Assembly: GCA_003963365.1 (NCBI GenBank)
Contig: RXJG01000004.1
Location: forward strand, 1,122,554 to 1,186,553
Direction of reading: 5' to 3'
DNA: 64,000 nucleotides
Origin: Sphingobacteriales bacterium
Lineage (GTDB): Bacteria; Bacteroidota; Bacteroidia; Chitinophagales; Chitinophagaceae
The notes under the pieces are model-generated. The model was not told the DNA's origin. It worked only from the letters and a program-made list of their open reading frames with translations, and did not search any database. The first letter of the stretch is position 1. Each line of letters begins with the position of its first letter. Positions 17,096 through 27,231 of this stretch are shown piece after piece. A program made the position numbers and the translations under genes.

Positions 17096-18123
17096 TGATA
17101 AACCTGGAGAAAAAATTAGCAACCCATCCCGAAATGAATACCGTTGATAAGAACGCAATGATAGTTGTGACGGGTGCTGCCGGTTTTATTGGCAGTTGCA
17201 TGGTTGGGTATTTAAATGAGCATGGATATGAGAATTTAATTTTAGTGGATGAGTTTGACTGGGAAGAAAAAGAACTAAACCTCGTGCATAAAAAATTTAC
17301 TGCCCGTATTGAAAGAGAATTTTTTTTTGAATGGGCAGAAAAAGAAAATCTCCCCATTAAATTTATTTTTCATTTAGGCGCCAGGACGGATACAACCGAA
17401 TTTGATTACAGTATTCATCAAAAGCTGAATGTGGAGTACACACAACAAATGTGGAAATACTGTACTGAAAAAAATATTCCGTTAGTATATGCATCTTCAG
17501 CGGCTACCTATGGCAACGGTGAGTTGGGTTATGATGATAATCATGAAGTGATTGATAAATTACAACCGTTGAATCCCTATGGTGTTTCCAAGAACGAAGT
17601 GGATAAATGGATTCTGCAGCAAAAGACACAACCACCTTTCTGGGCTGGTTTGAAATTCTTCAATGTATATGGTCCAAACGAATATCACAAAGGAAGAATG
17701 GCCAGTGTGATATTTCATTCTTTCAATCAAATACAAAACACCGGTAAAGTAAAACTCTTTAAATCCCACAAACCCGAGTATAAAGATGGAGAGCAGCTCC
17801 GTGATTTTGTATACGTAAAAGATGTGGTGAAAGTTTGTTACTGGTTAATGCAGCATCATGTTCCACCAGGTATTTACAATTTAGGAACCGGTAAGGCAAG
17901 AACATTTAAAGATTTAGTAACCGCCACTTTTGGCGGATTGGACATGGATGCCAATATTGAATATATTGATACACCTGTTGATATCCGTGATAAATATCAA
18001 TACTTCACAGAAGCGAATATGAGCAAGCTGAAAAGTGTTGGTTATATTGATGAATTTTATTCATTGGAGAAAGGAGTGGATGATTATGTGAGGAATTACC
18101 TGAAAGCAAAAAAATATTGCTAA
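17095..18123 (+). CDS. hldD: ADP-L-glycero-D-manno-heptose 6-epimerase
   Basis: This short-chain-dehydrogenase-fold epimerase makes the heptose precursor of the lipopolysaccharide inner core. Visible are the NAD-binding TGAAGFIG at 26-33, HLGARTDTTEFD (family-specific), YASSAATYGNG with the catalytic Ser region, NPYGVSK with the Tyr-Lys pair, and FNVYGPNEYHKGRMASV. The 342-residue length includes about 21 extra residues before MIVVTG. ATGs at codons 14 and 22 are alternative starts, but the first ATG overlaps the purL stop (TAATG), which supports coupling. A hairpin terminator follows the stop. Confidence 0.93.
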   Translation: MINLEKKLATHPEMNTVDKNAMIVVTGAAGFIGSCMVGYLNEHGYENLILVDEFDWEEKELNLVHKKFTARIEREFFFEWAEKENLPIKFIFHLGARTDTTEFDYSIHQKLNVEYTQQMWKYCTEKNIPLVYASSAATYGNGELGYDDNHEVIDKLQPLNPYGVSKNEVDKWILQQKTQPPFWAGLKFFNVYGPNEYHKGRMASVIFHSFNQIQNTGKVKLFKSHKPEYKDGEQLRDFVYVKDVVKVCYWLMQHHVPPGIYNLGTGKARTFKDLVTATFGGLDMDANIEYIDTPVDIRDKYQYFTEANMSKLKSVGYIDEFYSLEKGVDDYVRNYLKAKKYC

Positions 18124-18148
18124 CTTCACTTAGTTGAAACAAGAGCTT

Positions 18149-18176
18149 GCCATCCCAACACCAGGGATGGCTTTCT
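18149..18176 (+). terminator. Terminator after hldD
   Basis: GCCATCCC (18149-18156) and GGGATGGC (18164-18171) form an 8-bp stem with a 7-nt loop, followed by a T-rich stretch. It overlaps an upstream in-frame TTG of proC and so argues against that start. Confidence 0.8.
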
Positions 18177-18191
18177 TATAAAATGAAATTT

Positions 18192-18986
18192 ATGAACAAG
18201 AAAATAGCCATCATTGGTGGTGGCAACCTCGGAACTTCGATTGCACAGGGTTTAGTAAACAGCGGCTTTACCAAGGCGCAGCACATAATTATTACCAAAA
18301 GAAATATTGCGACATTGAAACCAATGGAGAAGCAGGGCATAATGATAAGCAGTGATAATAAAGAAGCTGTACGGTTTGCTGATTTTATTATCCTGGCAGT
18401 AAAGCCTTACCAGGTTGAGGAAGTAATAGGGGGAATAAAAAATGAGCTGAAAGATAAAAAGCATGTACTATGCTCTGTAGTAACCGGTGTTACAATTGAG
18501 CAAATGCAAAAGATAGTGGCAAAAAAAATTCCAATGGTAAGGGCTATGCCAAACACAGCCATTGCCATACAGGAAAGTATGACTTGCATCAGCGCCACCA
18601 GTGTGGATGGTGAACAACTGAAATATGTGGAAGATTTATTTAATCAGTTAGGCAGGGTGGTTATGATAGATGAAAAACTGATGAATGCTGCCACCGTGTT
18701 AGGTGCATGCGGCACCGCTTACGCTATGCGTTATATCCGGGCAAATATTCAGGGGGGCATTGAAATTGGCTTTGATGCTGCTACTGCTTCATTAATTGCT
18801 GCTCAAACTGTAAAAGGTGCCGCCGATTTATTATTGAAAAAAGGGGCACATCCTGAACAGGAAATTGATAAAGTAACAACGCCGAGAGGATGTACCATTG
18901 CGGGGTTAAATGAAATGGAACACCAGGGTTTCAGTTCTTCTTTGATCAAAGGAATTATTACCAGTTATGAAAAGATAGGGGAGTAG
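18192..18986 (+). CDS. proC: Pyrroline-5-carboxylate reductase
   Basis: ProC reduces pyrroline-5-carboxylate to proline with NAD(P)H, the last step of proline synthesis. The start at 18192 gives MNKKIAIIGGGNLGTSIA with the Rossmann glycines directly at the N-terminus. An ATG three codons upstream (18183) is equally possible. A TTG at 18147 would put the hldD terminator inside the gene and is rejected. Other motifs: FIILAVKPYQVEEV, the conserved VRAMPNTAIAI, and the C-terminal helical domain with ALGACGT-like VLGACGTAYAM and TTPRGCTIAGL. The length (264) is normal. Confidence 0.94.
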   Translation: MNKKIAIIGGGNLGTSIAQGLVNSGFTKAQHIIITKRNIATLKPMEKQGIMISSDNKEAVRFADFIILAVKPYQVEEVIGGIKNELKDKKHVLCSVVTGVTIEQMQKIVAKKIPMVRAMPNTAIAIQESMTCISATSVDGEQLKYVEDLFNQLGRVVMIDEKLMNAATVLGACGTAYAMRYIRANIQGGIEIGFDAATASLIAAQTVKGAADLLLKKGAHPEQEIDKVTTPRGCTIAGLNEMEHQGFSSSLIKGIITSYEKIGE

Positions 18987-19004
18987 TTTTAAACTTGTTT
19001 TAAT

Positions 19005-19037
19005 AAAAAAATGTCCCGGCAACCTGGGACATTTTTT
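19005..19037. terminator. Bidirectional terminator between proC and the dienelactone hydrolase
   Basis: A 12-bp stem AAAAAATGTCCC / GGGACATTTTTT with an 8-nt loop has A/T runs on both sides and lies between convergent genes. Confidence 0.88.
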
Positions 19038-19054
19038 TATTTATACCAGTAACA

Positions 19055-19918
19055 TTATTTTATCCTCGCCTTCAAAAACTCCGTTACATGCTTATAAGCA
19101 TCTTCAGTGGCTGCTTTGTCATGGTTCGGATTGCTGGGATTGGCAAACGCATGAACGGCATCGTAACGATACACCGTAATTCCTTTGCCCAGTTTCTTCA
19201 TGGTGGCTTCAAAATCACTCACCACTTGCGGGGTTATCCATTGTTCTTTATTGGCAAACAAACCCAAAACATCTGCTTTTAATGATTTTAATTTTTCTTC
19301 ATTTTTTTCCGGCATTCCATAATACATGATGCAGCCGGCTGCCTGCTTTCCAAGCAATAAGCTTGTCTGCAAACTCCATCCGCCACCAAAGCACCAGCCA
19401 ATAGTAAAGACTTTAGCATCTTTTCCAACATACGCTATTGCTCCCTTTATAATATTCTCAATACGGGTAGCATTAGCTGCCTGCATATATTTTGCAGCAT
19501 CTTCCTGTTTGGTAGCCACTTTTTTATCATATAAATCCACTGCAATTACATTTACATCAAAATCTTTATTTAGTTTTTCAGCTTCCTGTTTTATGTAGTC
19601 ATTCAGTCCCCACCATTCGTGAATAACAAAAATGTAATAGCTTGTTTTTTTGCTGGCTTTTATTTCGTAACCGTACGCATCAGTGCCATCAGCAGCTTTG
19701 TAAGTAATATCCGTACCGCCTTTTTCGCTCACAAAAGTGAATGGCAGCGGATTGGCATGGCTCATCATAAATGCTTTGTCGCTGGCAAAACGGGCAAATG
19801 CTTTGGTGGCAGGAACTGCACAACAACTCATCGGTTCATTATCCTTTTTCTTATTCTTTTGCGCAAATGAACCTGCGGCGGTGAGTAAAACCAGTACAAC
19901 TAAATAAATCTTTTTCAT
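19055..19918 (-). CDS. Exported dienelactone hydrolase family protein
   Basis: This 287-residue alpha/beta hydrolase carries a signal peptide (1-19, ending GSFAQ) and a Lys-rich linker. The DLH domain shows VIHEWWGLNDYIKQEAEKL, the nucleophile elbow GWCFGGG with Cys in place of Ser, and the catalytic His in VHAFANPSN. The position where DLH usually has Asp (GEKD-type turn) reads ANKEQWI, so the acid may be Glu or displaced. DLH enzymes hydrolyse lactones such as dienelactone; many periplasmic members have unknown substrates. It faces proC across a bidirectional terminator. Confidence 0.88.
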   Translation of the reverse strand: MKKIYLVVLVLLTAAGSFAQKNKKKDNEPMSCCAVPATKAFARFASDKAFMMSHANPLPFTFVSEKGGTDITYKAADGTDAYGYEIKASKKTSYYIFVIHEWWGLNDYIKQEAEKLNKDFDVNVIAVDLYDKKVATKQEDAAKYMQAANATRIENIIKGAIAYVGKDAKVFTIGWCFGGGWSLQTSLLLGKQAAGCIMYYGMPEKNEEKLKSLKADVLGLFANKEQWITPQVVSDFEATMKKLGKGITVYRYDAVHAFANPSNPNHDKAATEDAYKHVTEFLKARIK

Positions 19919-21959
<2,041 letters not shown>

Positions 21960-22057
21960 CCGTATATTTTTATCTTTACACAAAATAACCTCTATTTGAA
22001 AGGCACTCTAAATTTTAACGACCGACGACCTGCCTTATCAAACTGTTTTTAAATTAA

Positions 22058-22492
22058 GTGAAGCGTATATCAAACGTTTTTGGGACCACCTTACTTGTGA
22101 AAGTCTTCCCTACCGTTTTTGTTGGGGCTACATTGCTTTTTGTAACCGTTGCAATTTATAATGTTCATTTCTGGGCGGCTTTAATTTTTTCCATTCCATT
22201 GATTGTTTTTCTTTTTAGTAACCCGGGTCGTTATCTTAAATTAAAAGAGGTTTTTCTTGATTACGACGCAAAAACTATTTGCATCAGCATGGGAAATGCC
22301 AGGTGGAAAGAGTACAAATTTGAACAATTAGGTGAAGTAATATCCGGTAAGATGGATGGTATACTGGAGTTGTATTTTGCAAATGGTGAACGGGTTAGTT
22401 TTTTAGCCGGCCCGTTGTGGGGAAAGGAAACGGATGTGGAAAAAGTAAAAAATGAGCTGGGGGATATCATAAAAAAATACAGCAAGAAATAA
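22058..22492 (+). CDS. Small membrane-anchored protein, unknown function
   Basis: This 144-residue protein has two close hydrophobic helices (about 8-30 and 35-55), followed by a cytoplasmic beta-rich domain (RYLKLKEVFLDYDAKTICISMG, then SGKMDGILELYFANGERVSFL) and a charged C-terminal helix. The layout resembles bacterial PH-domain-like (YdbT/YokE type) membrane proteins, but I cannot name a family. The start is GTG at 22058. It lies 98 bp after pyrG and converges with the DUF4407 gene. Confidence 0.65.
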   Translation: MKRISNVFGTTLLVKVFPTVFVGATLLFVTVAIYNVHFWAALIFSIPLIVFLFSNPGRYLKLKEVFLDYDAKTICISMGNARWKEYKFEQLGEVISGKMDGILELYFANGERVSFLAGPLWGKETDVEKVKNELGDIIKKYSKK

Positions 22493-22509
22493 AATCATTT
22501 CCTGCTGTA
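22478..22509. terminator. Hairpin overlapping the stop of the small membrane protein gene
   Basis: TACAGCAAGAAAT and ATTTCCTGCTGTA form a 13-bp stem with one mismatch around a 6-nt loop. It lies between convergent genes; no strong T-run follows. Confidence 0.45.
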
Positions 22510-22576
22510 TGGTGGTTGTTCTTTATGGCTGTTTACTATTTTTAACCGCTAAAGGGTTTACATCCGCTTTCAGGGT

Positions 22577-23773
22577 TTAATTCTCCTGCTTGGTAATTAC
22601 ATTCTTTTTCACTTTTGTCCAGTAACCATCTAATGAACCATCTTTTTCTTCCTGCCACAGCTTCACTAATTTGCTGATTTTTTCTTTTCTTTCTTCTTTG
22701 GTATGGTCAAAAAATTCATGCAGGGTTTCTGTATCTGCCTGTTTGGCTAATTGGTTATACAGCAGTTTTACTTCTTTTTCACTGGCCGTATTTTCTTCTG
22801 CAATTTGTTTTTCCATTTCTTCCCGCAGTCTTACTCTTTCATCATAAGTGCCGGTGGGTAACATAAACTTGGCAATTACCGGCATCAGTTCTATCAGCAT
22901 TAAAATCACTATAATTAAATAATACCTGAACTGTAAAGCAGTATTGGATTTAATTAAATTATTCAAAGCTTCCGCCCTTGTTAAAAAACCAGTATTCAAA
23001 AATTGTGTAAAGGCTGCCTCTTCTTTTTTAATATTGCTTTCCATTTCATTCAGTTCTTTATTAATATCCTCCAGCTTTTGTTCTTCATTGGTGCGAAGGT
23101 TTTTGTATTCGCCATCTAACTTTTCATATTCATTTCGCTTGGCAATAGCAATATCTTTTATCCCAATTTTACCACTGCCCCCGGAACCATCGGTCTCTTT
23201 AATAAAGTTTTCTCTTGCAGTGGACACTTCTGCATATTTTTTGTCCAGTTCTTTTTGAATGCCTGCTTTTTGACTGAGTAATTCAGTTTTTCTTTCTTTG
23301 TATAACGCATCCAGTTCCTGCCTTTTTAACTGTTTTCTTTTTTCATTATCTAAAGAGGTTTGCAATTTTATTTCTTTGTCAAACATATACAGCACAGCAG
23401 GCTGGGCCATAAAAGTGCCAATAGTTAATGCCAGCAATCCACGAAAGAGCAGCGGTGTAATTTTATTTTTATTGAATTTGTTAATGCCTTTGATTAAAGC
23501 CCTGTCAATAGTTAAAATCACAAAACCCATAAACAAGCCGCAGGCGATGATGAGAAACGGGTTATCCGTCATAGTACTAAAGAAATACGTCCAGGCAAGG
23601 GTGGCAAAAAGCCAGGTAGCCAGTACACTCATGCCAATAATTTTGTAACGGTTGCGGTCAACGGCACAGTCTTTAATAATTTCTTTTTCAGCAGTAGCCA
23701 GCCACCATAAAAATTCATCCATTTGTGTAGGTTCATAGTTTTCCCTTTGGGAAAAAGCGATTGTTTTTTCCAT
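22577..23773 (-). CDS. DUF4407 domain-containing membrane protein
   Basis: This 398-residue protein has a soluble start (FLWWLATAEKEIIKDC), two helices at about 45-95, ILTIDRALIKG, a third helix at about 108-130, a long coiled coil at about 135-255 (Glu/Lys/Gln-rich), a fourth helix near 285-305 and a charged C-terminal tail. This order is that of DUF4407 proteins, whose function is unknown. The coiled coil lies between membrane segments and may be periplasmic. A palindrome overlapping a -7-like box lies 70 bp upstream. Confidence 0.82.
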   Translation of the reverse strand: MEKTIAFSQRENYEPTQMDEFLWWLATAEKEIIKDCAVDRNRYKIIGMSVLATWLFATLAWTYFFSTMTDNPFLIIACGLFMGFVILTIDRALIKGINKFNKNKITPLLFRGLLALTIGTFMAQPAVLYMFDKEIKLQTSLDNEKRKQLKRQELDALYKERKTELLSQKAGIQKELDKKYAEVSTARENFIKETDGSGGSGKIGIKDIAIAKRNEYEKLDGEYKNLRTNEEQKLEDINKELNEMESNIKKEEAAFTQFLNTGFLTRAEALNNLIKSNTALQFRYYLIIVILMLIELMPVIAKFMLPTGTYDERVRLREEMEKQIAEENTASEKEVKLLYNQLAKQADTETLHEFFDHTKEERKEKISKLVKLWQEEKDGSLDGYWTKVKKNVITKQEN

Positions 23774-23841
23774 TCTTAATTTGGTTAAAGAGTAAAAAAT
23801 AGAAGGTAAAGTTGAACTGACGTAAGGTTAAGGCTGGAACA

Positions 23842-23856
23842 TTACATCAAATGTAA
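23842..23856 (-). promoter_or_regulatory. -7-like box within a palindrome upstream of the DUF4407 gene
   Basis: TTACAT-CAA-ATGTAA (23842-23856) is a perfect 6-bp dyad. On the minus strand it contains TACATTTG (23855-23848), matching TAnnTTTG. No -33 TTG is present, so promoter activity is uncertain. Confidence 0.4.
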
Positions 23857-24037
23857 GAAACGATAAGCAGCATAGGATATTTTACGGGTAATTCTTAAAA
23901 AAAACGTAAAGCTTTTGGCCTGGTAAGCGTAATTTAAGCCGGGCCTAATTCGTTGATTTCCCCAACGCATTCCTTAACCCGGCATATTGACCCGGCCATT
24001 CACCGGTAATTGCTTCTGCCCGTATGCCCCAAATCAT

Positions 24038-24045
24038 TACCTTTG
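24038..24045 (+). promoter_or_regulatory. Putative yidC -7 box
   Basis: TACCTTTG matches TAnnTTTG; a TTG lies 25 nt upstream (24010-24012). The predicted transcript start near 24051 lies after an upstream in-frame ATG (24024) and so supports the yidC start at 24063. Confidence 0.5.
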
Positions 24046-24062
24046 CCGCTCAAATTTTAAAT

Positions 24063-25892
24063 ATGGGTTTCGATAGAAATACGGTCATAGGTTTTGTGCT
24101 CTTAATGGCATTGCTGGCAGGATATATTTATTTTGCTCAGCGGGGACAGGTAGCAGCAGCCAAAGAAAAACAGCGCATTGAAGATTCAATAAGGAAAGCA
24201 CAGGCTAAGAATATTGACTCAGTAAAAATTAAAGAAGAAATTAAAAAAGCTGATTCAGCCAAACAAGTGCAAACTGCCGGAACATTTACCGGTGCCGGCA
24301 CAGGGGAAGAGAAATTGACAGTGGTAGAAAATGATTTCCTCAAAGTTACTTTTACTAACAAAGGTGCCCAGCCCAAAATTGTAGAACTGAAAAAATACAA
24401 AACGTGGGATAACAAACCGCTTGAATTAGTAAAAGGTGATTTCAATAAACTTTCTTACCAGGTAAATACAGCACCCGGACGTTCAGCCCAAACCAGTGAT
24501 TTGTTTTTTACCGGCGGAGAAGTGGTGAAAGAAGGAAATAACCAGGTGGTTCGGTTCAGCTTAAAAGATTCAGCCGGTACGGGTATTGAACACGAGTATA
24601 TTATTAAGCCGGATGATTACATGATTGATTTTAATGTAAAATTGAATGGTGCTGACAGGCTTTTAACTCAAAATGCATTGAACCTTGTATGGCAGGTACA
24701 GGGTAACCAGCAGGAGAAAGATGCTAAGTATGAAAAACAGCAATCACAGGTAGTATTCATGCAGGGGAATGATGATTATGATTATTATACCACTCTTGCC
24801 AATAATGATAAGAAATTAGAGAAAGGTGTAAAATGGTTTAGTGTAAAGCAACAGTTCTTTAATTCAACATTAGTTTATAAAACCGGGTTTACCAGTGGTG
24901 ATACAAAGTGGACAGTGTTCCCGGATAGCACACATATTTTAAAACAGGTTATTACCAATCTTCATGGAACAGTTCCTGCCGGCGCAACAGCTACTGTGCC
25001 TATGCAATTATTTTATGGTCCCAATGATTACAAACTGCTCAAGAGTTATAACATTGGCATGCATAATATCATTAATCTTGGCCAGGGTATTTATGCCTTT
25101 GTAAAATATCTTAACCGCTGGATTGTAATGCCAGTATTTAATTTCCTTAAAAGTACCGGTTTAAATTATGGAATTGTTATTCTTTTGCTCACCATCTTTA
25201 TTCGTTTACTTATTTCGCCGCTTACCTATCGTAGTTATTATAGTGGCGCTAAAATGAAAGTACTCAGGCCGGAGATAGAAGAGCTGAAAAAGAAATTCGG
25301 TCACGATCAGCAGCAAATGAGCATGGAGCAAATGAAACTCTTCCGTACCGCCGGTGTAAATCCGCTGGGTGGTTGTATCCCTGCTTTGTTCCAGATCCCT
25401 ATCTTCTTTGCCTTATTCAGTTTCTTTAACTCCAGTATTGATTTAAGAGGAGAACATTTCCTTTGGTCGCATAACCTGGCTGCTTATGATTCCATTGCCA
25501 ACTTTGGTTTTAGTGTGCCTTTCTATGGCGATCATGTAAGTTTATTTACGATTACTGCTACATTAACCAGCTTTTTAATTTCCTGGTACAGCATGAGTCA
25601 AACACCCGATACCGGTAACCCGATGATGAAATATATGCCTTATATCTTCCCGGTAGTGTTGCTTGGTATTTTTAACTCACTGCCCTCTGGTTTAACATGG
25701 TATTATACCGTTTCTAACGTTATTACACTGGCACTTCAATTCATTATCCAGAAATTTATTATTGATGAAAAGAAAATTCATGCTGAAATACAAACCAATA
25801 AAACGAAGCCAAAAACAAAAAGTAAATGGCAGGAGCGTTTAGAGCAAATGCAGGAAGCGCAGAAACAACAACAACAGCAACGCAAAAAATAA
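24063..25892 (+). CDS. yidC: Membrane protein insertase YidC
   Basis: YidC inserts and folds inner-membrane proteins, alone or with the Sec translocon. The protein (609 residues from this start) has an N-terminal helix MGFDRNTVIGFVLLMALLAGYIYF, a Lys/Ala-rich linker, a large periplasmic beta domain (about 85-350), and the conserved five-helix core with GLNYGIVILLLTIFIRLLISPLTYRSY-type segments. The core also has MKLFRTAGVNPLGGCIPALFQIPIFFALF and a basic C-terminal tail rich in Gln/Lys. The start at 24063 is chosen over 24024 because family members begin at this helix and the -7 box lies between the two. A strong terminator follows. Confidence 0.96.
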   Translation: MGFDRNTVIGFVLLMALLAGYIYFAQRGQVAAAKEKQRIEDSIRKAQAKNIDSVKIKEEIKKADSAKQVQTAGTFTGAGTGEEKLTVVENDFLKVTFTNKGAQPKIVELKKYKTWDNKPLELVKGDFNKLSYQVNTAPGRSAQTSDLFFTGGEVVKEGNNQVVRFSLKDSAGTGIEHEYIIKPDDYMIDFNVKLNGADRLLTQNALNLVWQVQGNQQEKDAKYEKQQSQVVFMQGNDDYDYYTTLANNDKKLEKGVKWFSVKQQFFNSTLVYKTGFTSGDTKWTVFPDSTHILKQVITNLHGTVPAGATATVPMQLFYGPNDYKLLKSYNIGMHNIINLGQGIYAFVKYLNRWIVMPVFNFLKSTGLNYGIVILLLTIFIRLLISPLTYRSYYSGAKMKVLRPEIEELKKKFGHDQQQMSMEQMKLFRTAGVNPLGGCIPALFQIPIFFALFSFFNSSIDLRGEHFLWSHNLAAYDSIANFGFSVPFYGDHVSLFTITATLTSFLISWYSMSQTPDTGNPMMKYMPYIFPVVLLGIFNSLPSGLTWYYTVSNVITLALQFIIQKFIIDEKKIHAEIQTNKTKPKTKSKWQERLEQMQEAQKQQQQQRKK

Positions 25893-25912
25893 TCTGTTAA
25901 ATTAATAAAACT

Positions 25913-25946
25913 AAAACCTGCCACGACCTATCGGGGCAGGTTTTTT
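25913..25946 (+). terminator. Terminator of yidC
   Basis: AAAACCTGCC and GGCAGGTTTT pair around a 12-nt loop, ending in six T residues, 20 bp after the yidC stop. Confidence 0.85.
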
Positions 25947-26007
25947 AATGACCTGTGCAACTTGGCATGTAATTTTATTATCTTTAAAGCAACTAAGCAA
26001 AAGAACA

Positions 26008-26664
26008 ATGAAAACAAGGTTTGGAATAGTTTTAATGCTGATACTGGTAAGTGTTTTGACCAAAGCTCAAAAACAATTTACTGAAGGAACGATTGTGTAT
26101 GATGTAACAGTTAAAACCGGTTCAAATGAACCACAAAGTGCTGATCTTTTAGACGGGGCTACTCAAAAAGTATTTTTAAAAGGGAACCTGAGCCGTACAG
26201 AAATGAGCAGCTTGCTCGGTACCTCAACCACTATACATGATGCAAAGAATGGAACAGCCATTCGCCTGAATGAATATGGCGATCAGAAAATCATGATTCG
26301 TCTCACAAAAGAAAATTTTCTTGAAGCCAATAAAAAATACCAGGGTGTAACTTTTGAAAAAACAAAAGAAACAAAAGTGATTGCCGGTTATACCTGCATC
26401 AGGGCTATCGGGCACTTAAAAAACGATAATACTACCTTCTCTGTGTATTATGCTACGGACCTTGCACCTATGAACAAAGAATATGATATGCAGTTTAAAG
26501 GGTTACCCGGTTTAGCGCTGGAATATGAAGCTACCCTTGGCGGGTTAAAGGTTACTTTCTCTGCTTCTAAAATAAGTTTTGATGCAGTGCCTTCTGCAAA
26601 ATTTGAAGTTCCTAAAAGCGGTTATAAAGAAATGACATATGAAGAGAGCAAAGGACTAAAGTAA
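26008..26664 (+). CDS. GLPGLI family secreted protein
   Basis: The protein is 218 residues from the ATG at 26008, which opens directly into a signal peptide (MKTRFGIVLMLILVS, cleavage near KAQ). The ATG at 25948 would place 20 non-conserved residues before it and overlaps the yidC terminator. The defining motif FKGLPGLALEY lies about two-thirds along, preceded by TKVIAGYTCIRA, which is also typical of the family. GLPGLI proteins are exported beta-rich proteins of Bacteroidota with unknown function, some related to carbohydrate or metal metabolism loci. Terminators flank it on both sides, so it is transcribed alone. Confidence 0.88.
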   Translation: MKTRFGIVLMLILVSVLTKAQKQFTEGTIVYDVTVKTGSNEPQSADLLDGATQKVFLKGNLSRTEMSSLLGTSTTIHDAKNGTAIRLNEYGDQKIMIRLTKENFLEANKKYQGVTFEKTKETKVIAGYTCIRAIGHLKNDNTTFSVYYATDLAPMNKEYDMQFKGLPGLALEYEATLGGLKVTFSASKISFDAVPSAKFEVPKSGYKEMTYEESKGLK

Positions 26665-26693
26665 TTAGAAAATTATTAGTTGATTTAAATAAA

Positions 26694-26723
26694 AAACCCT
26701 GGTTGAAAATTCAAACAGGGTTT
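26694..26723. terminator. Bidirectional terminator after the GLPGLI gene
   Basis: AAACCCTG and CAGGGTTT close an inner TTGA/TCAA stem; A and T runs flank it. It lies between convergent genes. Confidence 0.85.
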
Positions 26724-26744
26724 ATATTTTGGTTGTTTTTAGAC

Positions 26745-27065
26745 TTATTTATCCAATCCCGGAGTTTTAAACTTACTCAGGAACAAGCTTTGTTTATGCG
26801 GGATGATGTAGATGGTGTTTCCCTTGTTATAGGTAACCACTGAGTTATATAAAACAGATTTTTCACAACGCTGGGTGCTAACCACTTTATTGCCTCTGTA
26901 CATCATTCCATTACGTAATGAAAAATTCATGGTGCCTTTAAGATTAGAGAAAATAATTTTCTTGTTTTTGCTTTTGGTATCCGTTTTGTCGCCTGCGCCT
27001 ACATAAGAACCGAAAGACACTGCATACAAGCACATAAAGGCCGTCAGCATGAGTGTTTTACGCAT
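26745..27065 (-). CDS. Small exported protein, unknown function
   Basis: This 106-residue protein has a signal peptide (MRKTLMLTAFMCLYAVSFGS) and a basic, beta-prone mature part (KKIIFSNLKG, NGMMYRGNKVVS, YNKGNTIYIIPHKQ) with one Cys. I do not recognise a family; the NGMMYRGNKVV pattern resembles short repeats in other small Bacteroidota exported proteins. A TACATTTG box at 27093-27086 (minus strand) ends 20 bp before the ATG and is a likely -7 element. The gene stands alone. Confidence 0.65.
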   Translation of the reverse strand: MRKTLMLTAFMCLYAVSFGSYVGAGDKTDTKSKNKKIIFSNLKGTMNFSLRNGMMYRGNKVVSTQRCEKSVLYNSVVTYNKGNTIYIIPHKQSLFLSKFKTPGLDK

Positions 27066-27231
27066 AATTAAGTATTTAAGTTTAACAAATGTAGGTAAAA
27101 ATCAGTTGATAGGCATGGCCGTTTATCCAATAAATTTATACACTTATTAACGCCTCACATAAAAAAATGTTACACGAACAACTGTTTTTTTCATTAAAAA
27201 GGCTTAATTTTCATTAACCCATTAATACACT

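Noticed and set aside
18147..18191. Upstream TTG extension of proC
   Set aside because: The extension is formed by the hldD terminator hairpin and is not part of the ProC fold.
22018..22032. ACGACCG/ACGACCT as another heptad array
   Set aside because: Only two units, not distinguishable from chance.
25861..25892. CAA-rich tract at the end of yidC as a tandem repeat
   Set aside because: It encodes the normal Gln/Lys-rich tail of YidC; codon-level repetition is enough to explain it.
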